A stretch of 64,000 bases of DNA. Origin: Streptomyces sp. AC558_RSS880 (GTDB lineage Bacteria > Actinomycetota > Actinomycetes > Streptomycetales > Streptomycetaceae). Of the stretch, positions 26,248 to 34,869 are shown one piece after another. Both the position numbers and the translations under genes were made by a program. A model generated the notes under the pieces. It did no database searches and was not told the origin of the DNA. It saw nothing but the letters and a program-made list of their open reading frames with translations. Where the stretch lies: contig NZ_JAGMUJ010000019.1 in assembly GCF_019049255.1 (NCBI RefSeq), positions 1 to 64,000 on the forward strand, written 5' to 3'. Position 1 is the first letter of the stretch; every line of letters begins with the position of its first letter.

Positions 26248-27012
26248 ATGACGACAGACACTTCTGTGAAGACCCTTGAGAAGGCCCTGCTCGGCAAGGT
26301 GGCGCTGGTGACCGGCGGCAGCCGCGGGATCGGCGCGGCGACGGCGCTGCGGCTCGCGCGGGAGGGCGCGGACGTGGCGGTGACCTATGTGAACGGCAAG
26401 GAGGCGGCCGAGGAGGTCGTGCGGGCCGTGGAGGCGCTGGGGCGCCGCGCGGTGGCCCTGCGCGCGGACGCCGGTGACCCGGAGGAGGCGGTGGGGGCGG
26501 TGAACGCCGCCGCGCGGGAGCTGGGCCGGCTCGACGTCCTGGTGAACAACGCGGGCGTCGGCGTGCTCGGGCCGGTGGAGACACTGTCCTTCGCCGATGT
26601 CGACCGGGTGCTCGCGGTGAATGTGCGCGGAGTCTTCCTCGCCTCCCGCGCGGCGGTCGCCCTCATGCCGCGCGGGGGGCGGATCATCACCGTCGGTACG
26701 TGCATGACGCAGCGGGTGCCCGGGCCGGGCGGGACGCTGTACGCGATGAGCAAGTCGGCGCTGGTGGGGCTGACGAAGGCGCTGGCGCGGGAGCTGGGTG
26801 AGCGGGGGATCACGGCGAACATCGTCCATCCGGGGCCGATCGACACGGACATGAATCCGGCGGACGGGCCGTATGCGGACGGGCAGGCGGCGATGACGGC
26901 GGTGGGGCGGTTCGGTACGGCGGAGGAGGTCGCGGAGACGATCGTCCACCTGGCGGGGGCGGCGTACGTCACCGGGGCGGAGTTCGCGGTGGACGGGGGG
27001 CATGCGGCGTGA
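26248..27012 (+). CDS. SDR-family NAD(P)-dependent oxidoreductase
   Basis: This 254-aa classical short-chain dehydrogenase has TGGSRGIGAATAL (cofactor binding), NNAGVGV, and the YAMSKSA catalytic Tyr/Lys; in place of the usual catalytic Ser run it reads ITVGTCMTQRVPG. It ends with a C-terminal FAVDGGHAA. An earlier in-frame start (26122) is rejected because the added residues look non-coding and the SDR fold begins near MTTDTSVKTL. Resembles 3-oxoacyl-ACP reductase/glucose-dehydrogenase-type SDRs. Substrate unknown. Confidence 0.9.
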   Translation: MTTDTSVKTLEKALLGKVALVTGGSRGIGAATALRLAREGADVAVTYVNGKEAAEEVVRAVEALGRRAVALRADAGDPEEAVGAVNAAARELGRLDVLVNNAGVGVLGPVETLSFADVDRVLAVNVRGVFLASRAAVALMPRGGRIITVGTCMTQRVPGPGGTLYAMSKSALVGLTKALARELGERGITANIVHPGPIDTDMNPADGPYADGQAAMTAVGRFGTAEEVAETIVHLAGAAYVTGAEFAVDGGHAA

Positions 27013-27020
27013 TCGCCGGC

Positions 27021-27050
27021 GCACGGCGGCCGGGGTGACGGCCGCCGTGC
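27021..27050. terminator. Bidirectional hairpin between SDR and allantoicase genes
   Basis: Perfect 11-bp arms GCACGGCGGCC (27021-27031) and GGCCGCCGTGC (27040-27050) sit with an eight-base loop between two convergent genes. This is a good candidate bidirectional terminator. Confidence 0.7.
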
Positions 27051-27130
27051 GGGGGTTGCGCTGCCGGCGGTTGCCGGGTGCCGCCGCGCCCACCCGTGCC
27101 GCCCCAGCGGCACGACTGCCGGCCGTGGCG

Positions 27131-28222
27131 TCAGCCCAGTTCCGCCGTGCCCTGCTCGGTCAGCGAGCCGAAGAGCCTCAGGCGGGAGATGCCGCCGTCC
27201 GGGTGGATGTCCACGCGGGCGTGGGTGGCGGTCGCCGGGGCCGGGAGGACGAAGCGGTGGTTGGTGTCGGGCTGGAGGCGGGTGCGGGGCAGGATCTCCC
27301 GCCAGTCGCCGTCGTCCCCGTCCTTCACCGACACCGACGCCCAGCCGGCGCTGTTGCCCTTCAGGTACGCCGTGTCGATCTCCAGGGCGCGGATCTCCGA
27401 CTGGGCGACCAGGCGGTAGCGGATCCAGTCGTGGCCCCGGTCGCGGCGGCGGCGGGTCTCCCAGCCGTCGTCCATCTTGTGGGAGCGGCCGGGCCGGATG
27501 GTGTTGGTGGCCGGTGAGTAGAAGCGGTCCGAGGCGTCCTCGACCCGGCCGCCGTTCTCCAGGGCGACGACGTCGAAGGTGCCGAGCGCGGCCAGCCACG
27601 CCGGGTCCGGGACGACCTCGCCGTACACGCGCAGCCGGGCGATGCCCCCGTCGGGGTGCTGCTTGAGGCGCAGGTGGGTGAAGCGCTCTTCGGACGTGAC
27701 GGCGAAACCGTTGGCCGCGTGGCCGCCGACCGGGGTGCGCGGGACCAGCGTCGTCCACTTCACCTCGTCCGCGAGCAGCTCCTCCGGGGACGGGGAGCCC
27801 GCCACCGAGGTGCCCTCGAGGGACACGGCCTGCGGGTGGTTGCCGCGGAAGTGGGCGGTGTCCACGACGATCCCGCGGACGACGCCGGGCGCGCCGAGCC
27901 GGATCAGCGCCCAGTCGTGGTCCTCGTCCGCCGGCCACGGATGCTCGGCGGAGGTGCCGCGGCGGCGCCGGGTCTCCCAGCCGTCCATGATCTTGCCCTT
28001 GTGCCCGAAGTGCTCGGGGTCGAACTCGGCGCGCCCGGGCAGCAGCAGGTTCTCGCGCTGGGCGAAGAACTCGTCGTTGGCGGCGATGACACCGGCGCCG
28101 AGCCGGCGGTCGGCGAGGTCGGCGTGGTGCGTGAAGGGGAAGTCGGCGGTGCGGTAGTCCGCGTACGGGTCACCGCCGCTGTAGGGGTGTGCGTCGCCGG
28201 TGAAGCTCTCGATCGCCGTCAC
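27131..28222 (-). CDS. alc: Allantoicase
   Basis: This 363-aa protein consists of two homologous jelly-roll halves, each with a DGWETRRRR motif followed by a DW..IRL/DWIRYRL segment and a DTAHFRGN or DTAYLKGN sequence, the family hallmark. It hydrolyses allantoate to ureidoglycolate and urea. The start is GTG 28222 (VTAIESFTGD), with AGGA ten bases upstream. It follows allantoinase by 32 bp in the same direction, giving an allantoin-degrading operon. Predicted control by the adjacent IclR regulator. Confidence 0.95.
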   Translation of the reverse strand: MTAIESFTGDAHPYSGGDPYADYRTADFPFTHHADLADRRLGAGVIAANDEFFAQRENLLLPGRAEFDPEHFGHKGKIMDGWETRRRRGTSAEHPWPADEDHDWALIRLGAPGVVRGIVVDTAHFRGNHPQAVSLEGTSVAGSPSPEELLADEVKWTTLVPRTPVGGHAANGFAVTSEERFTHLRLKQHPDGGIARLRVYGEVVPDPAWLAALGTFDVVALENGGRVEDASDRFYSPATNTIRPGRSHKMDDGWETRRRRDRGHDWIRYRLVAQSEIRALEIDTAYLKGNSAGWASVSVKDGDDGDWREILPRTRLQPDTNHRFVLPAPATATHARVDIHPDGGISRLRLFGSLTEQGTAELG

Positions 28223-28254
28223 GGTGATCTGGTCCTGCCTCTCGGGTGTCGGTG

Positions 28255-29595
28255 TCAGTGGGAGCGGGTGAGCAGTCGGCCCTTCGGTTCGGTGAACTCG
28301 CCGTCGGCGAGGATGCGTTCGCCGCGCAGCCAGGTGGACCTCACGACGCCGTACAGGGTCCTGCCCGCGTAGGCCGTCACGCGGTTGCGGTGCTGGAGCG
28401 CCGCCGGGTCGACGGTGAAGGTCTCGTCGGGGGCGAGGACGGCGAAGTCGGCGTCGTGGCCGGGCGCGATGGCGCCCTTGCGCGCGTCGAGGCCGGCCAG
28501 CCGGGCCGTGCGCGCCGCCATCCACCGCACGACGTCCTCCAGGCCGTGGCCGCGTCTGCGGGCCTCGGTCCAGACGGCCGGCAGGCTGAGCTGGAGGCCG
28601 GAGATGCCGCCCCAGGCGGTCGAGAAGTCGTCCGTCTTGAGGTCGGCGGTGGACGGGGAGTGGTCGGTGACGACGCAGTCGATGGTGCCGTCCGCCAGGG
28701 CCTGCCAGAGCAGGTCCTGGTTGGCGGCCTCGCGGATGGGCGGGCAGCACTTGAACTCGCTGGCGCCGTCCGGGACCTCCTCCGCGGTGAGGGTGAGGTA
28801 GTGGGGGCAGGTCTCGACGGTGACGCGTACGCCGTCCGCCTTGGCCGCGGCGATCAGGGGCAGCGCGTCGCCGGAGGAGAGGTGCAGCACGTGCACCCGC
28901 GCGCCGAAACGTTTCGCCTGCCGCACGAGGTGCGCGATGGCGGTGTCCTCGGCGTCACGCGGGCGGGAGGCGAGGAAGTCGGCGTACTTCGGGCCGCCGT
29001 GCTGCGGGGCGGCGGCGAGGTGGTGCGGGTCCTCGGCGTGCACGATCAGCAGTCCGTCGAAGGCGGCGATCTCCGCCAGGGAGCGGGCGAGTCGGTCCTG
29101 GTCGAGGTGCGGGAACTCGTCCACGCCGGACGGCGACAGGAAGGCCTTGAAGCCGAAGACGCCGGCCTCGTGCAGCGGGCGCAGGTCCTTGACGTTGTCG
29201 GGCAGGGCGCCGCCCCAGAAGCCGACGTCGACGTGGGCCTTGTCGGCGGCGACGCGCCGCTTGGTGCGCAGGTGGTCGACGGTGGTGGTGGGCGGGAGGG
29301 AGTTGAGCGGCATGTCGATCAGGGTGGTGACGCCGCTGGCCGCCGCCGCGCGGGTGGCGGTCCAGAAGCCCTCCCACTCGGTGCGTCCGGGGTCGTTGAC
29401 GTGCACGTGGGTGTCGACCAGGCCGGGCAGCAGGACGTCGTCGCCGAGGTCCTCCAGGCGGGCGCCTTCCGGGACGGGCGCGTCGTACGGCAGGACGGCC
29501 GTGATCGTGCCGTCGGCGACCGTGACGGACGCGGCGCGCGTCCCCTCGGGAGTGATGACGCGCGTGGAGCGCAGCACGTGTTCGGCGTCGGGCAC
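28255..29595 (-). CDS. allB: Allantoinase
   Basis: This 446-aa cyclic amidohydrolase has metal motif [14 protein letters not shown] (HxH), [14 protein letters not shown] with the carbamylated-Lys region (FKAF), later His residues in IVHAEDPHH and [13 protein letters not shown], and the Asp in [10 protein letters not shown]. It hydrolyses allantoin to allantoate, feeding allantoicase. GTG 29595 is preceded by a perfect AGGAGG with a six-base spacer. First gene of the leftward operon, divergent from the IclR regulator, with palindromic sites in the shared 243-bp promoter region. Confidence 0.96.
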   Translation of the reverse strand: MPDAEHVLRSTRVITPEGTRAASVTVADGTITAVLPYDAPVPEGARLEDLGDDVLLPGLVDTHVHVNDPGRTEWEGFWTATRAAAASGVTTLIDMPLNSLPPTTTVDHLRTKRRVAADKAHVDVGFWGGALPDNVKDLRPLHEAGVFGFKAFLSPSGVDEFPHLDQDRLARSLAEIAAFDGLLIVHAEDPHHLAAAPQHGGPKYADFLASRPRDAEDTAIAHLVRQAKRFGARVHVLHLSSGDALPLIAAAKADGVRVTVETCPHYLTLTAEEVPDGASEFKCCPPIREAANQDLLWQALADGTIDCVVTDHSPSTADLKTDDFSTAWGGISGLQLSLPAVWTEARRRGHGLEDVVRWMAARTARLAGLDARKGAIAPGHDADFAVLAPDETFTVDPAALQHRNRVTAYAGRTLYGVVRSTWLRGERILADGEFTEPKGRLLTRSH

Positions 29596-29627
29596 CCGGA
29601 TCCTCCTGATCTTCCGCCGGGTTGGAA

Positions 29628-29644
29628 TTCAACGTTCTGTTGAA
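29628..29644. promoter_or_regulatory. Inverted repeat upstream of allantoinase (candidate AllR site)
   Basis: TTCAAC (29628-29633) and GTTGAA (29639-29644) form a perfect inverted repeat with a five-base centre. It lies 33 bp upstream of the allantoinase start. Read on the minus strand, it shares the pattern AACGTTGAATTCC with AACATTGAACTTCC upstream of malate synthase. Confidence 0.55.
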
Positions 29645-29721
29645 GGAGTCTTCACCCGCGCCCCCGGCCCGTCAAGGGCCCTCACCCCGCACGGTCCGCC
29701 CCGACGGCCACCCCTGGACGA

Positions 29722-29736
29722 TTCCACAAAGTGGAA
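29722..29736. promoter_or_regulatory. Palindrome TTCCACAAAGTGGAA upstream of the IclR regulator
   Basis: Perfect six-base arms surround an AAA centre, between the divergent allantoinase and regulator genes. A near copy (TTCCACCATGAGGAA) lies at 31871-31885 before malate synthase, suggesting one regulator controls both. The size and symmetry suit an IclR-family dimer. Confidence 0.65.
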
Positions 29737-29838
29737 CTAGACTTTCACTCAGCAGAACGTGGCTACGCACAAGCGGGCGGCCGACCGGCCGCCGGGTAGG
29801 CTTCTGCCCTTCCTGCCAGGCCTCGAAAGGAACGCGCC

Positions 29839-30645
29839 GTGCCGACGTCCAGCGCCAGCACCACCGACTCCGCCCGGTCCGCCGCCAGTGGCGGCGTGCA
29901 GTCCCTCGAGCGCGCCTTCGACCTGCTCGAACGGATGGCGGACGCGGGCGGCGAGGTCGGCCTGAGCGAGCTGTCCGCGAGCAGCGGACTGCCCCTGCCG
30001 ACCATCCACCGCCTGATGCGCACGCTGGTCGCCTGCGGCTACGTACGCCAGCAGCCCAACCGCCGCTACGCGCTGGGCCCGCGGCTGATCCGGCTCGGCG
30101 AGTCCGCCTCCCGGCTGCTGGGCACCTGGGCGCGCCCGTACCTGGCCCGCCTGGTGGAGGAGACCGGCGAGACGGCGAACATGGCACTGCTCGACGGGGA
30201 CGAGATCGTGTACGTGGCGCAGGTGCCGTCGAAGCACTCCATGCGGATGTTCACCGAGGTCGGCCGGCGCGTCCTGCCGCACTCCACGGGCGTGGGCAAG
30301 GCCCTGCTCGCCGGTTTCCCGCCGGAGGAGGTGCGGGCCCTGCTCGGCCGCACCGGCATGCCCGCCGCGACGGACAGGACCATCACCACACCGGAGGGCT
30401 TCCTGGCGGCCCTGGAGGACGTACGGCGCCTCGGCTACGCGATGGACGACAACGAGCAGGAGATCGGCGTCCGTTGCCTCGCCGTACCGGTGCCGGACTC
30501 CCCCACGGCGGCGGCGATCTCCATCTCGGGCCCGGCGGGGCGGGTCACGGAGTCGGCGACGGAGCGGATCGTGCCGGTGCTCCAGCAGGTCGCGGCGGAA
30601 CTCTCCGAGGCGCTCACCACACCGGGCACCACCCCCACCGCCTGA
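29839..30645 (+). CDS. allR: IclR-family regulator of allantoin utilisation (AllR-like)
   Basis: This 268-aa protein has an N-terminal winged helix (VQSLERAFDLLERM... LPLPTIHRLMRTLVACGYV) and a C-terminal IclR effector domain (PHSTGVGKALLAG, GYAMDDNEQEIGVRCLAVPV). It starts at GTG 29839 with AAAGGA upstream. Gene order (allantoicase, allantoinase, IclR, malate synthase) matches the allantoin region of S. coelicolor, where AllR is known to repress the pathway with purine-derived ligands. The symbol is assigned by synteny and family. It likely binds the palindromes at 29628, 29722 and 31871. Confidence 0.85.
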   Translation: MPTSSASTTDSARSAASGGVQSLERAFDLLERMADAGGEVGLSELSASSGLPLPTIHRLMRTLVACGYVRQQPNRRYALGPRLIRLGESASRLLGTWARPYLARLVEETGETANMALLDGDEIVYVAQVPSKHSMRMFTEVGRRVLPHSTGVGKALLAGFPPEEVRALLGRTGMPAATDRTITTPEGFLAALEDVRRLGYAMDDNEQEIGVRCLAVPVPDSPTAAAISISGPAGRVTESATERIVPVLQQVAAELSEALTTPGTTPTA

Positions 30646-30657
30646 TCAGGGCGCGCG

Positions 30658-30969
30658 TCAGCCGCGCGGTGACGGGCCGAACAGGTCCACCGCCTCGCGC
30701 AGTTCGCGCACGCCCTGCCCCAACGCGCTCACCGAGCCGATCGCGCCCGCGATCAGCAGCAGGGAGCGGCGCAGCCGGGGAATCTCAAGGTCGCCGCCGG
30801 CGGCCATGCCGGCCAGCGCGGCGAGCTCCTCCTCCGCGATGCTCCGGTCCCGGAAGTCCCCGGGATGGGCGGCGAGTTGACGGCGTAACCGGGACACGAC
30901 GGAGCGCAGCTCCCTCACCCGCGGGTCCACCTGACTGCCGGGCACACGCCTCTGCTCCACACTGGGCAA
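30658..30969 (-). CDS. Small helical protein of unknown function in the allantoin locus
   Basis: This 103-aa protein starts at TTG 30969, chosen because GGGGGAGG lies at ideal spacing; a GTG start at 30960 is the alternative. It is mostly charged helix (RVRELRSVVSRLRRQLAAH) with a hydrophobic segment around 70-85 (LLLIAGAIGSVSALGQGV). It contains a TTA codon (minus-strand codon at 30886-30888), so bldA may limit it. It is convergent with the IclR gene (12-bp gap). A Streptomyces-specific DUF is likely, but I cannot name its function. Confidence 0.65.
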   Translation of the reverse strand: MPSVEQRRVPGSQVDPRVRELRSVVSRLRRQLAAHPGDFRDRSIAEEELAALAGMAAGGDLEIPRLRRSLLLIAGAIGSVSALGQGVRELREAVDLFGPSPRG

Positions 30970-31162
30970 CGCAGTCCTCCCCCTGGCACGTCGTTGTGCG
31001 CCTCCCCGACCGGCCGCGGTACCCGCCGGCCGGTCGCGCCAGTAAACGCCACCCCGGCCCCCTCGCGCCAGTCCACTGCGTCATCGAGTTGCTCCGCAGC
31101 GTGACATGGTGGCCCCGGGCACCCGTCCCGGCACCCCGCGACGGGTGCGGTATGCAGGAGGC

Positions 31163-31780
31163 ATGACGACACATCACAGGGGCGGGGACACCACCGCGGA
31201 GGTCGCGGGACTGCTGCTGGCCGCGGGCGGCGGGCGGCGGCTCGGCGGGCGGCCCAAGGCGCTGCTCACGCACCGGGGGCGGCCGCTGGTGGAGCACGCG
31301 GTGGGGGTGCTCCGCGCGGGCGGCTGCGCGCGGGTGCACGTGGTGCTCGGCGCGCGGGCGGACGAGGTGCGCGCCCGCGCCCTCCTGCCGGACTGCGTCC
31401 TCGTCGACAACCCGCGGTGGGAGCAGGGCATGGGCACCTCCCTGCGGGCCGGTCTCGACTCACTGGCCGGGACGGGCGCGCGGGCCGCGCTGGTCTCGCT
31501 GGTCGACCAGCCCGGGATCGGCCCGGAGGCGGTCGCCCGGGTGCTCGGCGCCCACGACTCCCCCGAGTCGCTCGTCTCGGCCGCCTACGCCGGCGTGCGC
31601 GGCCACCCGGTGCTGTTCGGCGCCGCGCACTGGGCCGGGATCGCCGCGACCGCGACCGGCGACCGGGGGGCACGCGCCCATCTGGAGGAACACGCGGAGG
31701 GACTCACGCTCGTCGAGTGCGGCGACGTGGCCGAGGCCTACGACATCGACACCGAGGCGGATCTGGCGCACCTTGAATGA
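31163..31780 (+). CDS. MobA/MocA-like nucleotidyltransferase
   Basis: This protein of about 205 aa has the N-terminal signature GLLLAAGGGRRLGGRPKALL, NPRWEQGMGTSLRAGL, the acidic LVSLVDQPGI and the GHPVLFGAAHW motif, typical of molybdopterin cytidylyl/guanylyltransferases. It would convert the Mo cofactor into its CTP form for enzymes such as xanthine dehydrogenase, which fits a purine/allantoin locus. ATG 31163 has AGGAGG only one base away, so an upstream GTG (31145) or ATG (31106) remains possible. Confidence 0.8.
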   Translation: MTTHHRGGDTTAEVAGLLLAAGGGRRLGGRPKALLTHRGRPLVEHAVGVLRAGGCARVHVVLGARADEVRARALLPDCVLVDNPRWEQGMGTSLRAGLDSLAGTGARAALVSLVDQPGIGPEAVARVLGAHDSPESLVSAAYAGVRGHPVLFGAAHWAGIAATATGDRGARAHLEEHAEGLTLVECGDVAEAYDIDTEADLAHLE

Positions 31781-31870
31781 GCCGGGGTTGCGGTGGGTGA
31801 GCGGTGGAGGAGGCACCGAGCGCCACCTTCCCTCGACCCGGAGAATCTCGACATCAACAAAACATTGAAC

Positions 31871-31885
31871 TTCCACCATGAGGAA
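31871..31885. promoter_or_regulatory. Near-palindrome TTCCACCATGAGGAA upstream of malate synthase
   Basis: It matches the perfect TTCCAC-AAA-GTGGAA palindrome of the allantoinase/IclR promoter with one arm mismatch. It sits 107 bp before the malate synthase start and is preceded by ACATTGAAC, also shared with the allantoinase side. Candidate AllR operator. Confidence 0.55.
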
Positions 31886-31991
31886 ACTACTATCCACTGG
31901 TCAGAAGCGCCCGCCCTCCGTACGGGCGTCCACCGCCGTACCCGGGCCGACCGGCACCCGGTGCCCCGCACGCCGAAGGAAGTGACAGCCG

Positions 31992-33617
31992 ATGTCCGCA
32001 CCAGCGCCGTCCCCGCTGGCCATCGTCGACGCCGAGCCCCTGCACCGGCAGGAGGAGGTCCTCACCGAGGCGGCGCTCGCCTTCGTGGCCGAGCTGCACC
32101 GGCGGTTCACGCCCCGGCGTGACGAGCTCCTCGCCCGCCGCGCGGAGCGCCGCGCCGAGATCGCCCGCACCTCCACGCTCGACTTCCTGCCGGAGACGGC
32201 CGCCGTCCGCGCGGACGACTCCTGGAAGGTGGCACCGGCACCCGCGGCCCTCGAGGACCGCCGCGTCGAGATCACCGGCCCCACCGACCGCAAGATGACC
32301 GTCAACGCCCTCAACTCCGGCGCGAGGGTCTGGCTCGCGGACTTCGAGGACGCCTCGGCGCCCACCTGGGAGAACGTGGTCACCGGCCAGCTCAACCTGA
32401 TCGACGCCTACACGCGGAACATCGACTTCACCGACCCGGTGTCCGGCAAGTCGTACGCCCTGCGCCCGGACGCGGAGCTGGCGACGGTCGTCATGCGCCC
32501 GCGCGGGTGGCACCTGAACGAGCGTCACCTCACCGACGCCGACGGCACCCCGGTGCCCGGCGCGCTGGTCGACTTCGGCCTGTACTTCTTCCACAACGCC
32601 AAGCGGCTGATCGAGCTCGGCAAGGGCCCGTACTTCTACCTCCCCAAGACGGAGTCCCACCTGGAGGCCCGGCTGTGGAACGAGGTGTTCGTCTTCGCGC
32701 AGGAGTACCTGGGCGTGGAGCAGGGCACGGTCCGCGCCACCGTCCTGATCGAGACGATCACGGCCGCGTACGAGATGGAGGAGATCCTCTACGAGCTGCG
32801 CGACCACGCCTCCGGTCTGAACGCAGGGCGCTGGGACTACCTCTTCTCCATCGTCAAGAACTTCCGTGACGGCGGGGCGAGGTTCGTCCTCCCGGACCGC
32901 AACGCGGTGACGATGACCGCCCCGTTCATGCGCGCGTACACCGAACTCCTCGTCCGCACCTGCCACAAGCGCGGCGCGCACGCGATCGGCGGCATGGCGG
33001 CGTTCATCCCGTCCCGCCGGGACGCGGAGGTCAACAAGGTGGCCTTCGAGAAGGTGCGCGCCGACAAGGACCGTGAGGCGAACGACGGTTTCGACGGCTC
33101 CTGGGTCGCCCACCCCGACCTGGTCCCGATCGCCATGGAGTCCTTCGACCGGGTGCTCGGCGACAGGCCGAACCAGAAGGACCGCCTCCGCGAGGACGTG
33201 GACGTGAAGGCGGAGGACCTCATCGCCATCGACTCCCTGGACGCCAAGCCGACGTACGCGGGCCTGGTCAACGCCGTGCAGGTCGGCATCCGCTACATCG
33301 AGGCGTGGCTGCGCGGGCTCGGCGCGGTGGCCATCTTCAACCTGATGGAGGACGCCGCCACCGCCGAGATCTCGCGCTCCCAGATCTGGCAGTGGATCAA
33401 CGCGGGGGTCGTCCTCGACAACGGCGAGCGGGTCACCGCCGAGCTGGCCCGCAAGGTCGCGGCCGAGGAACTGGCGGGCATCCGCGCGGAGCTCGGCGAG
33501 GAGGCGTTCACGGCGGGCAACTGGCAGCAGGCGCACGACCTGCTGCTGAAGGTCTCCCTCGACGAGGACTACGCCGACTTCCTCACCCTGCCGGCGTACG
33601 AGCAGCTCAAGGGCTGA
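31992..33617 (+). CDS. aceB: Malate synthase A
   Basis: This 541-aa class A malate synthase has [34 protein letters not shown] (catalytic Arg region), [20 protein letters not shown] and [16 protein letters not shown]. It condenses glyoxylate with acetyl-CoA to malate. In this locus it would consume glyoxylate released from ureidoglycolate after allantoicase, linking purine breakdown to central metabolism. ATG 31992 has GAAGGAAG upstream. A candidate AllR site lies in its 211-bp upstream region. Confidence 0.96.
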   Translation: MSAPAPSPLAIVDAEPLHRQEEVLTEAALAFVAELHRRFTPRRDELLARRAERRAEIARTSTLDFLPETAAVRADDSWKVAPAPAALEDRRVEITGPTDRKMTVNALNSGARVWLADFEDASAPTWENVVTGQLNLIDAYTRNIDFTDPVSGKSYALRPDAELATVVMRPRGWHLNERHLTDADGTPVPGALVDFGLYFFHNAKRLIELGKGPYFYLPKTESHLEARLWNEVFVFAQEYLGVEQGTVRATVLIETITAAYEMEEILYELRDHASGLNAGRWDYLFSIVKNFRDGGARFVLPDRNAVTMTAPFMRAYTELLVRTCHKRGAHAIGGMAAFIPSRRDAEVNKVAFEKVRADKDREANDGFDGSWVAHPDLVPIAMESFDRVLGDRPNQKDRLREDVDVKAEDLIAIDSLDAKPTYAGLVNAVQVGIRYIEAWLRGLGAVAIFNLMEDAATAEISRSQIWQWINAGVVLDNGERVTAELARKVAAEELAGIRAELGEEAFTAGNWQQAHDLLLKVSLDEDYADFLTLPAYEQLKG

Positions 33618-33621
33618 GCCG

Positions 33622-34548
33622 CTACGTCTCCGAGTGGCCCAGGTGCACCGACCAGTCCTGGGCCGCCGCCGGTTTGCCGTGCAGGTCGGGGACCCGCTTC
33701 AGCCAGTCCGGCCGGCCCCGCCGGGTCCTCGCCGCCCGCCGGGCGTTCTCCTCGGCGAGCTCGTCCGGGCTGGGGAAGTCGGTGGGCAGCCACGCCCCTG
33801 ACGCCCGCACGCGCGCGTGCAGGTACGCCACGTACGCCTCGCGGACCTCGTCGGGCGTGGCGAAGTGGGTGTCGTCGGCCAGCCAGTCGTCGGGGACCTC
33901 CGCGGTGATGGACCGCAGCAGCTCCTCGGTCACCTTCGGCGCGAGTTCGGCGTCCGCCGCGCGGACGTCGGGGCCGTAGTGGCCGAGGGCGTGGTGGCGG
34001 AAGTCGTACGCCTTGCCGGGGTCGGAGCCCTCCCAGCGGTGGTGGAAGACGAGCGCGGCCCCGTGGTCGATGAGCCACAGCCGCGGCGGGGCGACGCCCC
34101 GTGTCGGCCACACCACCAGGTTGGAACTGTGGACGGTGCGGTCCACGTTCACGGTGAGGGCGTCGAGCCAGACGATCCGGCCGGCCTCCAGCGGATCGAC
34201 GGGGAAGGCCCGGGCGACCTCGGGGGTGAAGTCCCGCGCGCCCGACAGGTAGTCCATGCCGAGATTGACGCCGGCGCTGGAGGCGTGCAGCTCCCGCACC
34301 TCCTGGTGCGGCTCGTCGGCCGCCACCGCCGGATCGAAGTGCACCAGCACCAGCTCCGGGAACCGCAGCCCGAGGGCGCGGGCCAGCTCCCCCACGATCA
34401 CCTCGGCGACCAGCGCCTTGCGCCCCTGCGCGGAGCCGGTGAACTTGACGACGTACGTGCCGAGGTCGTCGGCCTCGAAGACGCCGGGGACGGACCCGCC
34501 GGTACGCAGGGGCTCGACATAGCGGGTGACGGTGACTCTTCTCAGCAT
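33622..34548 (-). CDS. HipA-like kinase domain protein
   Basis: This 308-aa protein has TYVVKFTGSAQGRKALVAEV (nucleotide-binding Lys), LVLVHFDPAVA, SSAGVNLGMDYL, then a catalytic-type segment DALTVNVDRTVHSSNL (D..xxN) and WLIDHGAALVFHH (the Asp of a metal-binding DHG). This is the HipA-family kinase common in Streptomyces. Homologues I recall are often next to a DUF3037 gene; none is present here, as its stop is four bases from that of the convergent malate synthase. Substrate unknown; no antitoxin-like HipB gene adjoins, so a toxin role is not supported. Confidence 0.8.
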   Translation of the reverse strand: MLRRVTVTRYVEPLRTGGSVPGVFEADDLGTYVVKFTGSAQGRKALVAEVIVGELARALGLRFPELVLVHFDPAVAADEPHQEVRELHASSAGVNLGMDYLSGARDFTPEVARAFPVDPLEAGRIVWLDALTVNVDRTVHSSNLVVWPTRGVAPPRLWLIDHGAALVFHHRWEGSDPGKAYDFRHHALGHYGPDVRAADAELAPKVTEELLRSITAEVPDDWLADDTHFATPDEVREAYVAYLHARVRASGAWLPTDFPSPDELAEENARRAARTRRGRPDWLKRVPDLHGKPAAAQDWSVHLGHSET

Positions 34549-34599
34549 CTTCCCAGCCTGTCAGCACTGTCGGCCTTGCCCTGCACGGCGACCTCCTAA

Positions 34600-34860
34600 G
34601 CTACCCGACAGCGGGACCGGCCGGTCCTCAGCCCCCTGGGGGAATCCGGGGGGGTCCGGCCACCATGCCGCTCCTCCCGCCTCCGGCATGATCGAGGCAC
34701 AGGTGTGCCGCAGTACGTGGAAGCCGTCCTTCGGCGCCGCCTCCCCCTGCCTACCGGGTGAGGTGCAGGTGCAGGTGCGTCCGCATCCGGGCGTCGAGTC
34801 CGGTCTCCCCGGCCAGGCGCGGGGCCCGCGCCACCGCGTCCGCGTGGTCTGCTGTTCCAC
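34600..34860 (-). pseudogene. Degraded tyrosine-integrase remnant (phage/ICE type)
   Basis: On the minus strand, about 100 codons (34561-34860) include GEAAPKDGFHVLRHTCAS, which closely matches the catalytic HxLRHTxAS box of Streptomyces tyrosine recombinases. Immediately afterwards it reads MPEAGG, which in intact relatives comes about 35 residues later, after the LGHS...Y segment. So the second catalytic His and the nucleophilic Tyr have been deleted. No N-terminal domains remain. No tRNA or attachment core is visible next to it. Confidence 0.65.
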
Positions 34861-34869
34861 ACACGTCGG

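Noticed and set aside
33622..34548. HipAB toxin-antitoxin module
   Set aside because: Only a HipA-like kinase fold is present; no HipB-type XRE gene is adjacent, and the subfamily is not known to me as a toxin.
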